From Bog-473 sp963788125 (GTDB lineage Bacteria; Actinomycetota; Acidimicrobiia; Acidimicrobiales; RAAP-2), in contig CAWBFN010000002.1 in assembly GCA_963788125.1 (NCBI GenBank), positions 1,302,001 through 1,366,000 on the forward strand: a stretch of DNA of 64,000 nt. Reading direction: 5' to 3'. Within the stretch, counting starts at the first letter, position 1. Every line of letters begins with the position of its first letter. This document shows positions 10,101-18,650 of this stretch, piece by piece. A model generated the notes under the pieces. That model was not told where the DNA came from and did not search any database. It saw nothing but the letters and a program-made list of their open reading frames with translations. The position numbers and the translations under genes are program-made.

Positions 10101-10168
10101 AGGCCAAGACGACTAGTCAGCCAGGCCGACTAGAAGGCCAAGACGACTAGTCAGCCAAGGCGACTAGG
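10101..10168. repeat. Two-copy 34-bp direct repeat
   Basis: Two near-identical 34-bp units (10101-10134 and 10135-10168) sit head to tail between the true stop of the CoA-transferase (10031) and the stop of the convergent gene (10164). Each begins AGGCCAAGACGACTAGTC and contains the 8-bp palindrome GACTAGTC. The copies differ at only a few positions. The location between convergent genes suggests a termination-related role or simple slippage; no U-run is visible. Confidence 0.85.
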
Positions 10169-10511
10169 AGGTCACCTTGGCCCCACGCGGCTTCCAGAAC
10201 GAGAGCGTCGCGTCCGACGTGTCGAGCGAGTCGCTCATCGTCATGCTCCCGGAGGTCGCGGCTTCGGCGAGGGTCGACATGATCTTGTCGACATCGCCGT
10301 CTATCTCGTAGACCGTCAGGTAGCGGTGGGCCGGGGGCGTGTCGGCCGCCGGATCGGCCGCCGGGATCTCCACGTCGAACCGCTGAGCGGACACGATCCC
10401 CGGAATCGCCAGCACCTCGGGCGCGTGCACGGTGTCGTACCACTCGTTGAACTCAGGTTCCTTGCCTTCCACCGGATTGGTGAAGACCAGGAAGAGACCG
10501 TTGTCGCTCAC
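10164..10511 (-). CDS. Small dimeric alpha-beta barrel protein (DUF4286/EthD-like)
   Basis: A 115-aa protein from GTG 10511, chosen because AAAGGAAA lies just upstream; the longer form to 10553 has no such site. The GLFLVFTNPVEGKEPEFNEWYDTVHAPEVLAIPG start is typical of the dimeric alpha-beta barrel fold, with an Asn-Glu-Trp-Tyr segment and conserved His. Such proteins are cofactor-less enzymes or accessory proteins in degradation clusters. Specific function unknown. Confidence 0.75.
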   Translation of the reverse strand: MSDNGLFLVFTNPVEGKEPEFNEWYDTVHAPEVLAIPGIVSAQRFDVEIPAADPAADTPPAHRYLTVYEIDGDVDKIMSTLAEAATSGSMTMSDSLDTSDATLSFWKPRGAKVTS

Positions 10512-10560
10512 GTGTTTCCTTTCGCTCGGGTGTCTGCAACGCTCCTGAGTCAACCATGTT

Positions 10561-12509
10561 TCACCGCAGCGGTGCAGGGGGCGACGACAGGCTCAACGCT
10601 CCGTCGACTTCCAGCGGAGGCTCGCCTGACAGCTCGCCGTCGTCCGTTCCAGCGCTGGAGGACCCTGTCCGTTCTGAGGGCGTGGCCTTGGCACCCTCGG
10701 TGCTGTCCCAGTTGCGCCACACGAGTCGGTGCACCGGGATGAACCGGGGGATGTCTCGCAGACCGGGGATGAAGGGCACGGCAAGCAGGAGGATCGTGGC
10801 CGCTCCGGTGAGGTAGATGGCGATCAGGTCGACGTTGGCGGAGTTGTCGAAGCCTGGTACCTGGTACCAAAGGGTGTAGAGCCACAGCCAGGGCTGCCCG
10901 GGGTAGCTTCCGGTTTCGTTCATCACACCCCACTGCGTGCCGCTCAAGTGGTCGGCGGTGGCCTTAGCGGAGAAGTACTGCCCGTCTTCGAGGAAGAGCA
11001 GCGGCTTGGTGAAGTCGGTCCCGTAGAAGGCCTGGTTGGAGATGAGGTCCGCGTCGAGGGCCCCGCTGCGGGCCAGTGTGAGCTCCGTGGCGATCAGTTC
11101 GGGGATCGGGCCGGCGGCGGCCGTGGGCACGACCGCCGCACCGTCGTGGAACCTGACCTTGGTCACCGCCTTGGCGTACGCGGCATTCCAGGAGCTCCGC
11201 AACGCGGCGGGGCGCGCGCATAGCGATCCAGCGCCGCCGCCAGGGCCGGATCGGTCGGAGCGACCTTCTCCAGGGGGGATAGTACGAACGCCTGCGCCGC
11301 ATCGATCGGATTGCGCACGCCGACGATGGTCTCGGGGGAGAACAGCATTCGTTGTGTGCTGCCGTTGGCGTTGTTGTAGGGAGGGCCGTAGGTGGCGGTC
11401 TCGCTGGTACCCGCCAACTCGCTCGCCGCGGTAGCAACGAAATCAGCAGGAGCGATCCTGGCCCACGTGGCGATCGTCACCGGCGGATCGTCGGGAGACG
11501 ACAGGAGGCCGGCGAGGGCCAGGACGAGGATGAGGGCGATCAATGTGGCGATAGTGGCTTCCTTGAGAATGTCGTACCGTCGAGTCGGGCCATGCCAGTC
11601 GGTCCGGTCGGCGACGGCCGCTGCGTGCCGAGCAGCTCGCCCACGGGTTCGTCGCGCCGGGAGCGGGTGGACCACCCCTCGCACCCGGACGGCGAGCACG
11701 TGTGCCCCCACCAGGGCCACCAGGATGATAGGGATGAGCACGATGTGCCACATCAGCATCTGTCCGAAGTTCATCACGTTGAAGAAGGCTCCGACGCCGA
11801 CAGCATTGAATGCGTCTTTGCCGCTGGTGGAGATCCACTGCGAGTCGAAGTTCTGCTGGGACAGGTAGCCGGTGAAGCACTCCACGATCGACGCGACGAA
11901 TGCCACGACGCCGGTGATCCAGGTCATGGACCGCCCACCTCGCCAGGCGGCCATCCAGAACTTGCCCCACAGGTGGATGACCAGGAAGGCCATGAACGCC
12001 TCGACGCTCCAGAGGTGCATGCTGTTGAAGAAGTGGCCGACCGGGTTGGTGTGCCACCAGTCGGGGCCACCCAGGGCGATGACGATCCCCGAGAGGATCA
12101 CCAGACCCAGCGTGGCGAGGCTGGTCACCCCGAAGACATACACCCACGAGTCGACGTAGGCGGGCTGGCGGTCCGGCAGCACCTTGATCGGCGGCAGCCT
12201 TCTCAGCACGCCGCGTCGCACCCGCGCGGTCCACATGGCCGCATCGGCGTCGTCTCCCAGGTCTGCCGCAGAGGGCGACGCTCCTTCCGGCTCCAGGCCG
12301 GGCTCGGCGGTACTCCCACCACCTTCCCCGTCGCCCTGCCCGCGGGTGCCGTGACCAGGGAAGGGGAGGAGCAGTGCGGCCCCGAAGATGACGACCATCA
12401 CGGCGATGAGGACCAGGTTGGCCTCGGAGACGACGAAGATCGACCAGTGCAGGTAGCGACCGGGGCCGTTCAGGTTGATCGCGGTGGCGAGGAGAGACCC
12501 AGTGGACAT
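10561..12509 (-). CDS. Diheme cytochrome b (b6/bc1-type) membrane protein, apparent frameshift
   Basis: Two open frames (11163-12509 and 10561-about 11202) together encode one cytochrome b of roughly 650 aa. Heme ligands are visible as two His pairs: MHLWSVEAF...VIH, 14 residues apart, and WHIVLIP...GAH, 15 apart, the b6-type spacing. Several hydrophobic helices follow, and the C-terminal frame carries a further membrane segment. The first frame degenerates at DRYARAPPR, while the other picks up at AALRSSWNAAYAKAV, implying a single-base shift between about 11205 and 11219 in a G/C run. ATG 12509 has a weak AAGGG ribosome site. No Rieske or cytochrome c gene is adjacent. Confidence 0.8.
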
Positions 12510-12753
12510 ATCAGGCCCTTCGAGTAGTCGGTCAACAAGAGATTGTCCTGCCGCCCGACGAGCCAATAGGGCCATTGGTCCTAGCCGTCAGCTGCGATTT
12601 CCGAAACCTTAGCCGCCGGCACGTCGACAGCGGGAGACCCTCTATCGGTGCACCAGGACCGCCAGGGCAAGCAGCGGTTCGCCTCTCGGATGCGCACGAC
12701 CCCCGGCCCGCACCCAGGCCGGTCTCAGCCGGCACACACCTGGGTCGCGCACG
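12510..12753. other. Divergent intergenic region, cytochrome b / YceI
   Basis: About 240 nt between the divergent cytochrome b and YceI genes. It must hold both promoters. I see no convincing hexamer pair, hairpin or small ORF with a ribosome site. Confidence 0.5.
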
Positions 12754-13587
12754 ATGCAGGCGATGCGCAGGCGATGGAAGTGGCTCGTAGGTGCGCTCGT
12801 CGTCGTTGTCGTTCTGGCGGTCGCCGTTCCGTTCATCTACATCCACTTCGTCGAGGGGCCCGCACCCGCCAAGCTCGTCCTGCCGACCACCAACTCGACG
12901 TCGACCGCCGGGGCTTCCGGCGCCGTGGCCTCAGGCGCCGGGGCTGCCGGGATTGACGGGATCTACCAGGTGGGAGCGGGTTCTGAGGCGGGGTACCGGG
13001 TGACAGAGGTCCTCATCGGGCAGCACTCGACCGCCGTCGGCCGCACCTCGAAGATCTGGGGTTCCCTCACGATATCGGGGGACAGCGTCACCGCGGGGAC
13101 GTTCACCGTGGACATGGCCAGCGTGGTCAGCGACCAAAGCGAGCGCAACGCGCAGTTCGACGGTCGCATCATGGACGTCTCGCGGTACCCGACGGCAACG
13201 CTCACGCTGGGCGCGCCGATCTCGCTCGGGACGATCCCGGCGGTGGGATCCACGGTGACCTACTCGGCGACCGGAGACCTCACGATGCACGGGGTCACCC
13301 GCGCGGTGACCTTCCCCCTCTCGGCCGAGCGCACCGCCGACGGGATCTACGCGCTGGCCGATCTGCCGATCCTGTTCTCCCGTTGGAACATCGCCAATCC
13401 CAGCGTCGGCGGGTTCGTGACCACCGCCAATTCCGGGACACTGGAGGTGCTGGTGTTCTTGACCATGGGCGCCGGCAATCCGGTTTCGACTGCCTCCGGT
13501 GCGACGAACGGCGGGCCCGGAGGGGCACCGGGTCAGGTCACCGTCCCGAGCACCACCGTTCCCAAGATCACCATCCCCGCAGGCTGA
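12754..13587 (+). CDS. Membrane-anchored YceI-family protein
   Basis: A 277-aa protein with an N-terminal membrane helix (about residues 10-32), a Ser/Thr/Gly/Ala linker, and a YceI lipocalin-like beta-barrel (about residues 65-235). YceI landmarks include GRTSKIWGSLTISGD, QFDGRIMDVSRYPTA, the GDLTMHGVTR strand and RWNIANPSVGG. The C-terminus is a Gly/Thr/Pro tail. YceI proteins bind polyisoprenoids. Divergence from a cytochrome b gene suggests a role linked to quinone or lipid at the membrane. A second start at 12763 is equally possible. Confidence 0.88.
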   Translation: MQAMRRRWKWLVGALVVVVVLAVAVPFIYIHFVEGPAPAKLVLPTTNSTSTAGASGAVASGAGAAGIDGIYQVGAGSEAGYRVTEVLIGQHSTAVGRTSKIWGSLTISGDSVTAGTFTVDMASVVSDQSERNAQFDGRIMDVSRYPTATLTLGAPISLGTIPAVGSTVTYSATGDLTMHGVTRAVTFPLSAERTADGIYALADLPILFSRWNIANPSVGGFVTTANSGTLEVLVFLTMGAGNPVSTASGATNGGPGGAPGQVTVPSTTVPKITIPAG

Positions 13588-13670
13588 ACGCCGCGTCCTC
13601 GCAGCGCCGCGGCCGCACCCCCCGTGGGCCTAGGGTGACGGCCGAACGGTCCGACCAACCGGAGGTACCC

Positions 13671-14474
13671 TTGAGCGACACTGAGCCCCTCGTCCTCGTC
13701 GACAGAGAGGACGGCATCGCCACGCTGACCTTGAACCGCCCCGAGGCGCGCAACGCCCTCAGCCGGGCGGTCACCTATGCGTTGTGGGACGCGGTGGCCG
13801 CCGCCGGGGACGATCCCGCCGTGGCGGTGGTGATCGTGACGGGAGCCGACCCGGCCTTCTGCGCCGGGGTGGACCTCAAGGAGGTGACCGGCGAGCGGCC
13901 GCCATCGGCGGGGGCGCGGAGCCCGGGGGAGGGGCCCGAGCGGGACGCCAACGGCCTGTTCCGGTTTTTCCCCGTCATCGACAAGCCGGTCATCGGTGCC
14001 ATCAACGGCGTGGCGGTGACCGGCGGGCTCGAGATCGCCTTGCAGTGCACGTTCCTGGTCGCCTCGGAACGGGCCCGGTTCGGCGACACCCACGCCCGCG
14101 TGGGGATCATGCCCGGCGGGGGGATCACTGTCCTGATGGCCCAGTCGATCGGGCTCCGACGCGCCATTGAGGCCTCGTTGACCGGGAACTTCCTGACGGC
14201 CGAGGAGGCACTGTCCCTGGGGTTGGTCAACCATGTGGTGGCGCACGACGAACTGCTCCCCTTCACCAGGCGACTGGCCGCGGACATCGTCAACAACGAC
14301 CAGGTCGGCGTCCGCCGGCTCCTCCAGCACTACCGGCAGATGGCCAACGCCGCCACCCTCGACGAAGCCCATCTCATTGAGGGCTACATGGCCGAGACCT
14401 GGCGACCGGGCACCAGCCACGTCGCCGACCGGCGGGCCGACGTCACCGCCCGCGGCCGGGCGCAGTCCTCCTGA
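13671..14474 (+). CDS. Enoyl-CoA hydratase family protein, TTG start
   Basis: A 267-aa crotonase-fold protein. The start is assigned to TTG 13671 because a perfect GGAGG lies 5 nt upstream (13661-13665); an in-frame GTG at 13635 lacks such a site. Oxyanion-hole segments are DPAFCAGVDLKEV and NGVAVTGGLEIALQC; the usual catalytic region reads DTHARVGIMPGGG. An insert rich in Pro/Gly/Ala (PPSAGARSPGEGPE) follows the first motif. The stop overlaps the next start (TGATG), so it is coupled to the F420-type oxidoreductase. Confidence 0.88.
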   Translation: MSDTEPLVLVDREDGIATLTLNRPEARNALSRAVTYALWDAVAAAGDDPAVAVVIVTGADPAFCAGVDLKEVTGERPPSAGARSPGEGPERDANGLFRFFPVIDKPVIGAINGVAVTGGLEIALQCTFLVASERARFGDTHARVGIMPGGGITVLMAQSIGLRRAIEASLTGNFLTAEEALSLGLVNHVVAHDELLPFTRRLAADIVNNDQVGVRRLLQHYRQMANAATLDEAHLIEGYMAETWRPGTSHVADRRADVTARGRAQSS

Positions 14475-15481
14475 TGCTGATCGACACCTCCTTTGGGCCG
14501 CTCGAGAGCGCGGCGGCCGACGCCGTAGCGGCCGAGGCGGCGGGATACGACGGCGCCTTCACCGGCGAGGTGAGCAACGACCCGTTCCTGCCCCTGGTCC
14601 TGGCCGCCACCTCGACCGAGCGCATCGACCTCGGCACGTCGATCGCGGTGGCGTTCGCACGCTCGCCGATGTCGCTGGCCTACACGGCCTACGACCTTCA
14701 ACGGTTCACCCGTGGCCGCCTCGTGCTCGGGCTCGGTTCACAGGTGAAAGCCCACATCACCCGCCGCTTCTCCATGCCCTGGGGCCGGCCGGCGCCCCAG
14801 ATGCGCGAGTTCATCCTCGCCCTGCAGGCGGCGTGGGGGAGCTGGTCGGGCGGCGAGACGCTGGACTTCGAAGGGGAGTACTACCGGCACACCCTGATGC
14901 CGCCCAACTTCGTCCCCGCCGCCCACCCCTACGGGGTCCCGAAGGTTCTGCTCGCCGGGGTGGGCGACGCCATGACACGGGTGGCCGGCGAGGTGGCTGA
15001 CGGATTCTTGTGCCACGGCTTCACCACGGAGCGCTGGATCCGCGAGCACACCGTCCCGGCGCTGACCGAAGGACGCCGCCGGGCCGCCAAGTCGCTGGAT
15101 GGCTTCACCGTAAAGGCGGCGGTCTTCTTGGCCACCGGGACTGACGAGGAGATGGAGGCGGCGGCCAAAGGGATCCGATCGCACCTGGCCTTCTACGCCT
15201 CGACGCCCTCCTACCGACCGGTGCTGGACCTGCACGGCTGGGGCGAGTTGGGTACGGAGCTCACGAGGCTGTCCAAGGAAGGTCGCTGGGACGAGATGGG
15301 AGGGCTGATCGACGACGACGTCCTCAACGCGTTCGCCATCGTCGCGCCACGCCACCAGGTCCCCGAACTGCTGGCCCGGCGCTGTGCCGGGGTGGTCGAC
15401 CGGGTCTCGTTCATCTCGACGATCCCCCCGACGCGCGAGCTGCTGGAGGCCGTGCGCGCCACCCTCGGGAGGCGTCCGTGA
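14474..15481 (+). CDS. LLM-class F420-dependent oxidoreductase
   Basis: A 335-aa luciferase-like TIM-barrel protein starting at ATG 14474, overlapping the previous stop by 1 nt. It has an N-terminal AEAAGYDGAFTGEV segment, the IDLGTSIAVAFARSP strand and the LGLGSQVKAHITRRF motif that contacts the deazaflavin phosphate region in F420-dependent members. Length and motifs match the actinobacterial TIGR03617-type group. Coupling to an enoyl-CoA hydratase suggests reduction or oxidation of an acyl-CoA or related intermediate. Cofactor choice of F420 over FMN is inferred from family. Confidence 0.85.
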   Translation: MLIDTSFGPLESAAADAVAAEAAGYDGAFTGEVSNDPFLPLVLAATSTERIDLGTSIAVAFARSPMSLAYTAYDLQRFTRGRLVLGLGSQVKAHITRRFSMPWGRPAPQMREFILALQAAWGSWSGGETLDFEGEYYRHTLMPPNFVPAAHPYGVPKVLLAGVGDAMTRVAGEVADGFLCHGFTTERWIREHTVPALTEGRRRAAKSLDGFTVKAAVFLATGTDEEMEAAAKGIRSHLAFYASTPSYRPVLDLHGWGELGTELTRLSKEGRWDEMGGLIDDDVLNAFAIVAPRHQVPELLARRCAGVVDRVSFISTIPPTRELLEAVRATLGRRP

Positions 15482-15507
15482 GGCGCGGCGCCCCGGATGG
15501 GGAATTG

Positions 15508-15534
15508 CATTCTCCACCGCCAGAATGTTATTCT
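15508..15534. promoter_or_regulatory. Overlapping palindromes upstream of acyl-CoA dehydrogenase (putative operator)
   Basis: Two inverted repeats share an arm. CATTCT (15508-15513) pairs with AGAATG (15522-15527), and AGAAT/ATTCT with a 3-nt GTT centre forms a perfect palindrome at 15522-15534. They end about 24 nt before the ATG at 15559, just ahead of the GAGGAGG ribosome site. The position and short-palindrome form fit a TetR-type repressor of acyl-CoA genes; the regulator is not identified. Confidence 0.6.
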
Positions 15535-15558
15535 TGAACGGACCACGAGGAGGCGCAC

Positions 15559-16860
15559 ATGGCGTGGGATTTCGAGACTGATCCCGAATACCAGAAGAAG
15601 CTGGACTGGGCGAGCGAGTTCGTCCGGGAGGAGGTCGAGCCGCTCGACTACCTGTTCCCGCACCAGCAGTTCATCCCCATGGACGAGACGCGGCGCAAGA
15701 TCATCGACCCGCTGAAGGAGGAGGTGCGCCGGCAGGGCCTGTGGGCGACCCATCTGGGGCCCGAGCTGGGTGGTCAGGGCTTCGGCCAGTTGAAGCTGGC
15801 GCTGCTCAACGAGATCCTGGGTCGCTCGCCGTGGGCCTCCACGGTGTTCGGCACACAGGCGCCCGACACCGGCAACGCGGAGATCATCGCCCACTACGGG
15901 ACCGAGGAGCAGAAGAAGCGCTACCTGCAGCCGTTGCTCAACGGCGAGATGTTCTCCACCTTCTCCATGACCGAGCCCCACGCCGGTGCCGACCCGACCA
16001 TGTTCAAGACCCGGGCGCACAAGGACGGCAGCGAGTGGGTCATCAACGGGTGGAAGTATTTCTCCTCGAACGCCAAGACCGCGTCGTTCCTGATCGTCAT
16101 GGCGGTGACCAATCCCGACATCAGCCCCTACAAGGGCATGTCGATGTTCCTGGTGCCCACCGACACGCCCGGTGTCAACATCGTGCGCAATGTGGGCCTT
16201 TACGGCGAGCCGCTGAACGAGGGATTCCACGGCCTCATCCACTACGAGGAGGTTCGGGTTCCCGAAGAGGCCCTTTTGGGCGGCGAGGGCCTGGCCTTTG
16301 TTATCGCCCAGACCCGGCTCGGCGGAGGGCGGATCCACCATGCCATGCGTACCATCGGCCTGGCGCAGAAGGCGATCGACATGATGAACGAACGGGTCCT
16401 CAGCCGCCACACCCAGGGCAGCCTCCTGGCCGACAAGCAGTTCGTGCAGGGCTACATCGCCGACTCCTACGCCCAGCTGGTGCAGTTCCGTCTGTTCGTG
16501 CTCTACACGGCGTGGGAGATCGACAAGTACAACGACTACAAGCGGGTCCGCAAGGACATCGCCACCGCCAAGGTGGTCATGCCGACCGTGCTGCACGACA
16601 TCGCCTGGCGGGCGATGCAGGTGCACGGCGCACTGGGTACGACCAACGAGATGCCGTTCTTCCAGATGATCCACGGGGCCGCCGTGATGGGACTGGCCGA
16701 CGGCCCGACCGAGGTACACAAGCTCACCGTGGCCAAACAGGTGCTCCGCGACTACCAGGGCACGGAAGGGATGTGGCCGACGGAGTGGATCCCCGGGAAG
16801 TTGGAGGCGGCGAAGGCGAAGTTCGCCGAGTACCTCGAGCTCGAGGTCGGGAACCTGTGA
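15559..16860 (+). CDS. Acyl-CoA dehydrogenase, ACAD10/11-like
   Basis: A 433-aa acyl-CoA dehydrogenase closely resembling the one at 4579-5877. It carries FSMTEPHAGADP, EWVINGWKYFSS, and the C-terminal GLADGPTEVH signature of the ACAD10/11 branch. A strong GAGGAGG site precedes the ATG. Its stop overlaps the GTG of the APH-fold kinase, so the two are translationally coupled. By analogy with human ACAD11 it would act on a phosphorylated 4-hydroxyacyl-CoA, but simple acyl-CoA dehydrogenation remains possible. Confidence 0.93.
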   Translation: MAWDFETDPEYQKKLDWASEFVREEVEPLDYLFPHQQFIPMDETRRKIIDPLKEEVRRQGLWATHLGPELGGQGFGQLKLALLNEILGRSPWASTVFGTQAPDTGNAEIIAHYGTEEQKKRYLQPLLNGEMFSTFSMTEPHAGADPTMFKTRAHKDGSEWVINGWKYFSSNAKTASFLIVMAVTNPDISPYKGMSMFLVPTDTPGVNIVRNVGLYGEPLNEGFHGLIHYEEVRVPEEALLGGEGLAFVIAQTRLGGGRIHHAMRTIGLAQKAIDMMNERVLSRHTQGSLLADKQFVQGYIADSYAQLVQFRLFVLYTAWEIDKYNDYKRVRKDIATAKVVMPTVLHDIAWRAMQVHGALGTTNEMPFFQMIHGAAVMGLADGPTEVHKLTVAKQVLRDYQGTEGMWPTEWIPGKLEAAKAKFAEYLELEVGNL

Positions 16861-17876
16861 TCGACTTCGAGCGGCTGGCCCGATGGATGGACGACAACGG
16901 CCTGCCGGGCAAGGGTGAGCCGATCAAGGAGCGCTACCTCTCGGGCGGCACCCAGAACGTGATCTACGAGCTCCGCCGCGGTGAGGAGAGCTGTGTGATC
17001 CGGATCCCACCGCAGAACGCGCCGGCCGACCGGGACGAGGGCATCCTTCGTGAGTGGCGGATCGTTCAGGCCCTCGACGGCACCGACGTGCCCCACACCC
17101 CCGCACTCGCCGTGTGCGAGGACACCTCGGTGCTGGGACGGCCGTTCTACCTCATGGGGTTCGTGGACGGCTGGTCGCCCATGGGACGCACGGACTGGCC
17201 CGCCCCGTTCGACACCGACCTCGAGGCCCGTTCCGGCCTCGGCACCCAGCTGGCCGAGGGCATCGCGCTGTTGTCGAAGGTCGACTGGAGGGCCCGCGGC
17301 CTCGAAGGCCTCGGCCGTCCCGAGAACTTCCACGAGCGCCAGGTCGACCGGTGGACCGCCTTCTTCGAGAAGGTCAAGACCCGTGAGCTCGACGGGATGG
17401 ACGTGGCGTCGGCCTGGCTGCGGGCGCACAAGCCGATCGACTACATCCCGGGCATCATGCACGGTGACTACCAGTTCGCCAACGTCATGTACAAGGACGG
17501 CGCGCCGGCCCGGCTGGCCGCCATCGTCGACTGGGAGATGGGCACGGTGGGCGATCCCAAGCTCGACTTGGGCTGGATGATCCAGAGCTGGCCGACCGAC
17601 ACCTCGGCTTCCGAGGCCTCCGAGGCGAGCTACGTCGACCTGCAGGGCATGCCCAATCGCGACGAGGTGTTGGCCCACTACGCCGAGGTGTCGGGGCGGC
17701 AGGTGGACGACATCGACTACTACGTGATCCTGGCCAAGTGGAAGCTGGCCATCGTGCTCGAGAAGGGCTTCGCCCGCGCCGGGGACGACCCGAAGCTGCT
17801 GGCCTTCGGCCCGGTCATCGCCCAAGCGATGAAGGCGGCCGCCGACCTGGCCGAGACCACGGACTACGGACGATGA
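16857..17876 (+). CDS. APH-fold phosphotransferase coupled to acyl-CoA dehydrogenase
   Basis: A 339-aa kinase from GTG 16857 (GTGA overlap with the dehydrogenase stop). It has the N-lobe GGTQNVIYELRRG and CVIRIPPQ, the catalytic loop MHGDYQFAN, and the metal-binding VDWEMGTVGDPKLDLGW. Together with the upstream dehydrogenase it reproduces, unfused and in reversed order, the domain pair of human ACAD10/ACAD11. Its own stop overlaps the following enoyl-CoA hydratase start, so all three belong to one operon. Confidence 0.9.
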   Translation: MIDFERLARWMDDNGLPGKGEPIKERYLSGGTQNVIYELRRGEESCVIRIPPQNAPADRDEGILREWRIVQALDGTDVPHTPALAVCEDTSVLGRPFYLMGFVDGWSPMGRTDWPAPFDTDLEARSGLGTQLAEGIALLSKVDWRARGLEGLGRPENFHERQVDRWTAFFEKVKTRELDGMDVASAWLRAHKPIDYIPGIMHGDYQFANVMYKDGAPARLAAIVDWEMGTVGDPKLDLGWMIQSWPTDTSASEASEASYVDLQGMPNRDEVLAHYAEVSGRQVDDIDYYVILAKWKLAIVLEKGFARAGDDPKLLAFGPVIAQAMKAAADLAETTDYGR

Positions 17877-18643
17877 GCGATGAACTGGTGCGCGAGCGGC
17901 GGGGCAGCACTCTCGTCGCCCGACTGAACCGGCCCGAGGCGCGCAACGCGCTGAACGGCGCCCTGATCCGAGGGATCAGTGCGGCGATCGTCGACGCCGA
18001 TTCGGACCCCGGGATTCATGCCGTCGTCCTGACCGGCACGGGCGACCGTGCCTTCTGCGCCGGCATGGACCTGCGGGGCTTCGCCGAAGGGGAGGGATCG
18101 GGCGGCGCACCGGAGGACATGGACGGCTTCCGCCGGTTGATCGCCGGGGAGGTCTCGGTACCGGTCATCGGCGCGGCGAACGCCACGGCGGTGGCCGGGG
18201 GCTTCGAGCTCCTCTTGGCCTGCGACATCATCGTGGCGTCCTCGGCCGCACAGTTCGGCCTCCCCGAGGTCAAGCGCGGGCTGTTCGCCGGGGGAGGCGG
18301 AACCTTCCTCGGCACCCGGTTGCCGCTCGGCATCGCCCTGGAGATCACGCTCACCGGCGACAGCATCGATGCGGAACGGGCCTACGCACTCGGGCTGGTC
18401 AACGCCGTGGTGCCGCCCGACGACGTGCTGCCCCGGGCCCTCGAATTCGCCGATCGGATCGCCGCCAACGGCCCACTCGGCGTGGCGGCGACCAAGGAGC
18501 TCGTACGGCTGGCGGTCACCGACCACGCCCGAGCGCACGTGCGACTGGCCGAGCTGCAGCAGTCGGTCTTCGGCAGCCAGGACGCCAAGGAGGGGGCCCT
18601 GGCCTTCGTCGAGAAGCGGGCGCCGGTCTGGCAGGGGCGCTGA
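17873..18643 (+). CDS. Enoyl-CoA hydratase family protein
   Basis: A 256-aa crotonase-fold enzyme from ATG 17873 (ATGA overlap). Oxyanion segments are DRAFCAGMDLRGF and ATAVAGGFELLLACD; the catalytic-region segment is LPEVKRGLFAGGGG. It is third in the dehydrogenase-kinase-hydratase-quinone oxidoreductase operon. Within the ACAD11-like hypothesis it would hydrate the enoyl-CoA formed after phosphate elimination. Confidence 0.91.
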   Translation: MSDELVRERRGSTLVARLNRPEARNALNGALIRGISAAIVDADSDPGIHAVVLTGTGDRAFCAGMDLRGFAEGEGSGGAPEDMDGFRRLIAGEVSVPVIGAANATAVAGGFELLLACDIIVASSAAQFGLPEVKRGLFAGGGGTFLGTRLPLGIALEITLTGDSIDAERAYALGLVNAVVPPDDVLPRALEFADRIAANGPLGVAATKELVRLAVTDHARAHVRLAELQQSVFGSQDAKEGALAFVEKRAPVWQGR

Positions 18644-18650
18644 ACCGGGG

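Noticed and set aside
15741..16856. Plus-strand frame running into the second kinase
   Set aside because: It is an out-of-frame reading of the dehydrogenase at 15559; composition is Arg/Pro-rich and no start or motif is present before 16857.
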